Below are positions 15,730 through 17,680 of a stretch of 17,680 bases of DNA, in pieces. Made by a program: the position numbers and the translations under genes. Origin of the DNA: CAZDKO01 sp964506075 [NCBI: uncultured bacterium] (GTDB lineage: Bacteria; CAZDME01; JAYEMH01); the NCBI GenBank assembly GCA_964506075.1, contig CAZDKO010000031.1, positions 1 through 17,680 of the forward strand. Direction: 5' to 3'. Within the stretch, counting starts at the first letter, position 1; the number at the start of each line of letters is the position of its first letter. The notes beneath the pieces were generated by a model. It was not told where the DNA came from and searched no databases. It saw only the letters and a program-made list of their open reading frames with translations.

Positions 15730-16635
15730 TTGAACCGGCAATGTAGATTATGTAATTCAGGAAATATAGAGATCCTATTGAAACCTTCTCGTAAGAATAT
15801 GGATAAAAATGGGGTAAAGGGTTTTACCCCCACCTCCGCAGATTTCGGAATTTTTCATAGTTTGGCCAGATGTAAAAATTGCGGCGTAGTTTTTTCTTTA
15901 CTGGAAACCAACGAAGAAATAATCATAAAAGAATCATATAGAGATTCTAAAGATAATTTATATGTATCTCAGGAAGCCGAAAGGAGTATCAGCGGCAAAA
16001 GACTCCTCCGCTTGCTTAAAAATTTTATCCCGGAGGGTTCTTTTCTTTTAGATATAGGTTGTTCCTACGGGCTTTTTCTGAAATTAGCCCGGGATAGCGG
16101 TTTAAATGTTTACGGGCTTGATATCAATGAAGACGCCTGCCGGTATTGCCGCGAGAGGCTGGGGTTAAATGTTTTTTGCGGTGATTTAAAAGAAGCCGGT
16201 TATCCTGAAAGTTATTTTGATATGGTTACCGCTATTGAGGTGATTGAACATTTAAAAGACCCCCGGGATTTTATCCGGCAAATAGCTGTTATTCTTAAGC
16301 CCGGCGGTATTTTATGTTTAGTAACACCAAACCTTGAAAGTTTATCGGCCAGACTCCTTGGATATTGCTGGTGGTCATACCGGAGGATGCATTTATATTA
16401 TTTTTCAAAAAAAACCCTCGGTGAATTTTTAAAGAAAAACGGTTTTTTATTGTTAAAGAGCCGGCCCTATAAGAAAACATTTAGAATTGATTATATTATC
16501 CGCCAGCTTTCCAGCCGTCTTGGTAATAATTTATTTAAAAAAATTTTATCGGCTTTATCAGGCACTTTGATAATTAGAAATTTAAAGCTTACCTTGAGTC
16601 TGGGAGATATAGTCTTAATAGCCAGGAAGATATAA
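15730..16635 (+). CDS. SAM-dependent methyltransferase with N-terminal zinc ribbon (surface-glycan type)
   Basis: About 301 residues from the TTG start chosen by its GGAGG site. The N-terminus has two Cys pairs, CRLC (5-8) and CKNC (48-51), which would form a zinc ribbon. A class I methyltransferase core follows: motif I LLDIGCSYG (106-114), the acidic D131 in YGLDINE, MVTAIEVIEHLKDP (165-178, a Methyltransf_11/23-style region) and LKPGGILCLVTPN (189-201). The C-terminal 90 residues are basic and aromatic (YCWWSYRRMHLYYF). Zinc-ribbon methyltransferases of this build are common in O-antigen, capsule and sugar-nucleotide loci, where they methylate nucleotide sugars or glycans. The exact substrate is unknown. 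The next gene, 11 bases downstream, is a GT9 glycosyltransferase, which supports a cell-surface polysaccharide role. Confidence 0.82.
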   Translation: MNRQCRLCNSGNIEILLKPSRKNMDKNGVKGFTPTSADFGIFHSLARCKNCGVVFSLLETNEEIIIKESYRDSKDNLYVSQEAERSISGKRLLRLLKNFIPEGSFLLDIGCSYGLFLKLARDSGLNVYGLDINEDACRYCRERLGLNVFCGDLKEAGYPESYFDMVTAIEVIEHLKDPRDFIRQIAVILKPGGILCLVTPNLESLSARLLGYCWWSYRRMHLYYFSKKTLGEFLKKNGFLLLKSRPYKKTFRIDYIIRQLSSRLGNNLFKKILSALSGTLIIRNLKLTLSLGDIVLIARKI

Positions 16636-16646
16636 ATAAGGAAACA

Positions 16647-17680
16647 ATGAATTTAAAAATAGTCCGCTGGATAGATATTTATGTCGGGATACCAATTTCG
16701 TATTTGACTTTTTGTTTAAAGAAGATATTTAAAATTATCGGCGATGGAAATAAAATTAAAGATGAACCGCCCGCTAAGATTTTACTGATTAAATTCTGGG
16801 GAGTGGGTAATGTCTGTATGCTCCTGCCGGCGGCGGCGGCTTTAAAGAAAAAATACCCCCGGGCAAGAATCGATTTTTTAACCTTACCTTATAATAAGGA
16901 TATTGCCGGGAGTAGCGGGTTATTTGATAACGTTTACAGTATTTTTAACGTCAGTTTAGGAATGTTTATTGTTACTTCGATAAGGGCGTTAAAAATGTTA
17001 AAAAAAATAAATTATGATCTGGTCATTGATTTTGAGCAGTTTGCCAGATTTTCGACCATCTTTTCTTCGCTTATCGGCAGAAAAAAAACGATCGGATTTA
17101 ATACTTACAGACAGCATCGGGGCTTCCTTTACACTGATTCTGTAGTTTATAATAATCATATTCACATCACCAGGTCATTTTACAGCCTGGTAGAGTGTGC
17201 CGGTGTTGAACGTAAAGATTCAATAGAGACGGTTACCTTGGTTTCCAGGCAAAAAGACATAGATGAAACGGGAAAAGTTTTAACCGAATCGGGTATTTCC
17301 AAAGAGGATATAATGGTTATTTTACATCCAGGCACCAGTCAGAATTTTGAATTGAGGCGGTGGCCGGCCGAATATTTTGCGGAGTTAGCCGATAAGCTGA
17401 TAAATAATTTCGGGGTGAAAGTACTTTTCACCGGTGTCCCGGAAGAGACTGGTCTGGTAAATAAAATTATAGGCGAGATGAAAAATAAAGAAAAAGCCAT
17501 TAATTTTTCCGGCCGGCTTAGTTTTAATCAATTTATCTGTTTGATTAAAGTAAGCGATTTACTGATATCCGCTGATACCGCCCCTGTCCATCTGGCTTCA
17601 TGTTTTTCGGTGCCGGTACTGGGTCTATACGGCCCGAATACCCCTCTTCTTTACGGGCCGTGGGGAAAAGAGAGTACGTG
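16647..17680 (+). CDS. Glycosyltransferase family 9 (heptosyltransferase-like), truncated at window end
   Basis: The ATG at 16647 follows ATAAGGAAACA and the frame stays open for 344 codons to the window edge. After a hydrophobic/basic N-terminal segment (about 10-32) comes the GT9 start AKILLIKFWGVGNVCMLLPAA (about 44-64) with ALKKKYPRARIDFLT. The donor-binding half has VILHPGTSQNFELRRWPAEYFAELADKL and FTGVPEE. The family signature SADTAPVHLAS is followed by VPVLGLYGPNTPLLYGPWG. GT9 enzymes transfer ADP-heptose or related sugars to LPS core or other surface glycans at the cytoplasmic face of the inner membrane. In WaaC the first loop contains a catalytic Asp (GD-V); here the matching position is Asn (GVGNV). 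The acceptor and donor cannot be deduced. It probably continues only a short way past the window, judging by family length. Confidence 0.9.
   Translation, partial: MNLKIVRWIDIYVGIPISYLTFCLKKIFKIIGDGNKIKDEPPAKILLIKFWGVGNVCMLLPAAAALKKKYPRARIDFLTLPYNKDIAGSSGLFDNVYSIFNVSLGMFIVTSIRALKMLKKINYDLVIDFEQFARFSTIFSSLIGRKKTIGFNTYRQHRGFLYTDSVVYNNHIHITRSFYSLVECAGVERKDSIETVTLVSRQKDIDETGKVLTESGISKEDIMVILHPGTSQNFELRRWPAEYFAELADKLINNFGVKVLFTGVPEETGLVNKIIGEMKNKEKAINFSGRLSFNQFICLIKVSDLLISADTAPVHLASCFSVPVLGLYGPNTPLLYGPWGKEST

Overview
This window reads as chromosomal DNA of a diderm (Gram-negative-type) bacterium. It encodes a tripartite RND efflux pump with a TolC-family outer-membrane channel, and at the right edge a GT9 (heptosyltransferase-like) glycosyltransferase. 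No gene identifies the lineage. The AT-leaning spacers filled with degenerate tandem heptamers, together with divergent versions of universal genes, resemble uncultured candidate-phylum genomes (Omnitrophota-like and similar), but this is an impression and not a placement.

Layout. (1) 1-306: 3' end of an AhpF/thioredoxin-reductase-like flavoprotein on +, closed by a bidirectional terminator (339-378). (2) 388-6840, all on the minus strand and read right to left: TetR regulator, TolC-family channel, a short lipoprotein adaptor, an HAE1-type RND pump, and a small PII-like 'PG0541-family' protein. A near-consensus promoter (TTGACA-17-TATATT) lies upstream, with a palindrome over its start point that suits TetR autoregulation. 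(3) 7017-10807 on +, from its own divergent promoter (TTGGCA-17-TATAAT): cyclophilin-like protein, CutA, Nfu-type Fe-S scaffold, MnmG, and a radical-SAM protein of the YtqA/MnmL (TIGR01212) group. (4) 10908-12245: glutamate dehydrogenase with its own promoter. (5) 12412-15615: carbamoyl-phosphate synthase large subunit. (6) 15730-17680: a zinc-ribbon SAM methyltransferase and a truncated GT9 glycosyltransferase, probably the start of a cell-surface glycan locus.

How the genes fit together. The minus-strand genes form a self-regulated efflux operon. Its adaptor appears to lack the alpha-helical hairpin that normally docks onto TolC, and its last gene encodes a PII-fold protein that could be a cytoplasmic sensor or modulator. 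In the plus-strand set, MnmG makes the cmnm5U/nm5U wobble modification with MnmE. The adjacent radical-SAM protein belongs to the group recently linked to cmnm5U-to-nm5U conversion, so mnmG-mnmL looks like a compact tRNA wobble-modification pair, with an Fe-S scaffold encoded just upstream.

The most interesting candidates are the PII-like gene in the efflux operon together with the hairpin-less adaptor, the mnmG-mnmL pairing, and the intergenic heptamer repeats. I found no CRISPR array, transposase, phage gene, rRNA or tRNA.
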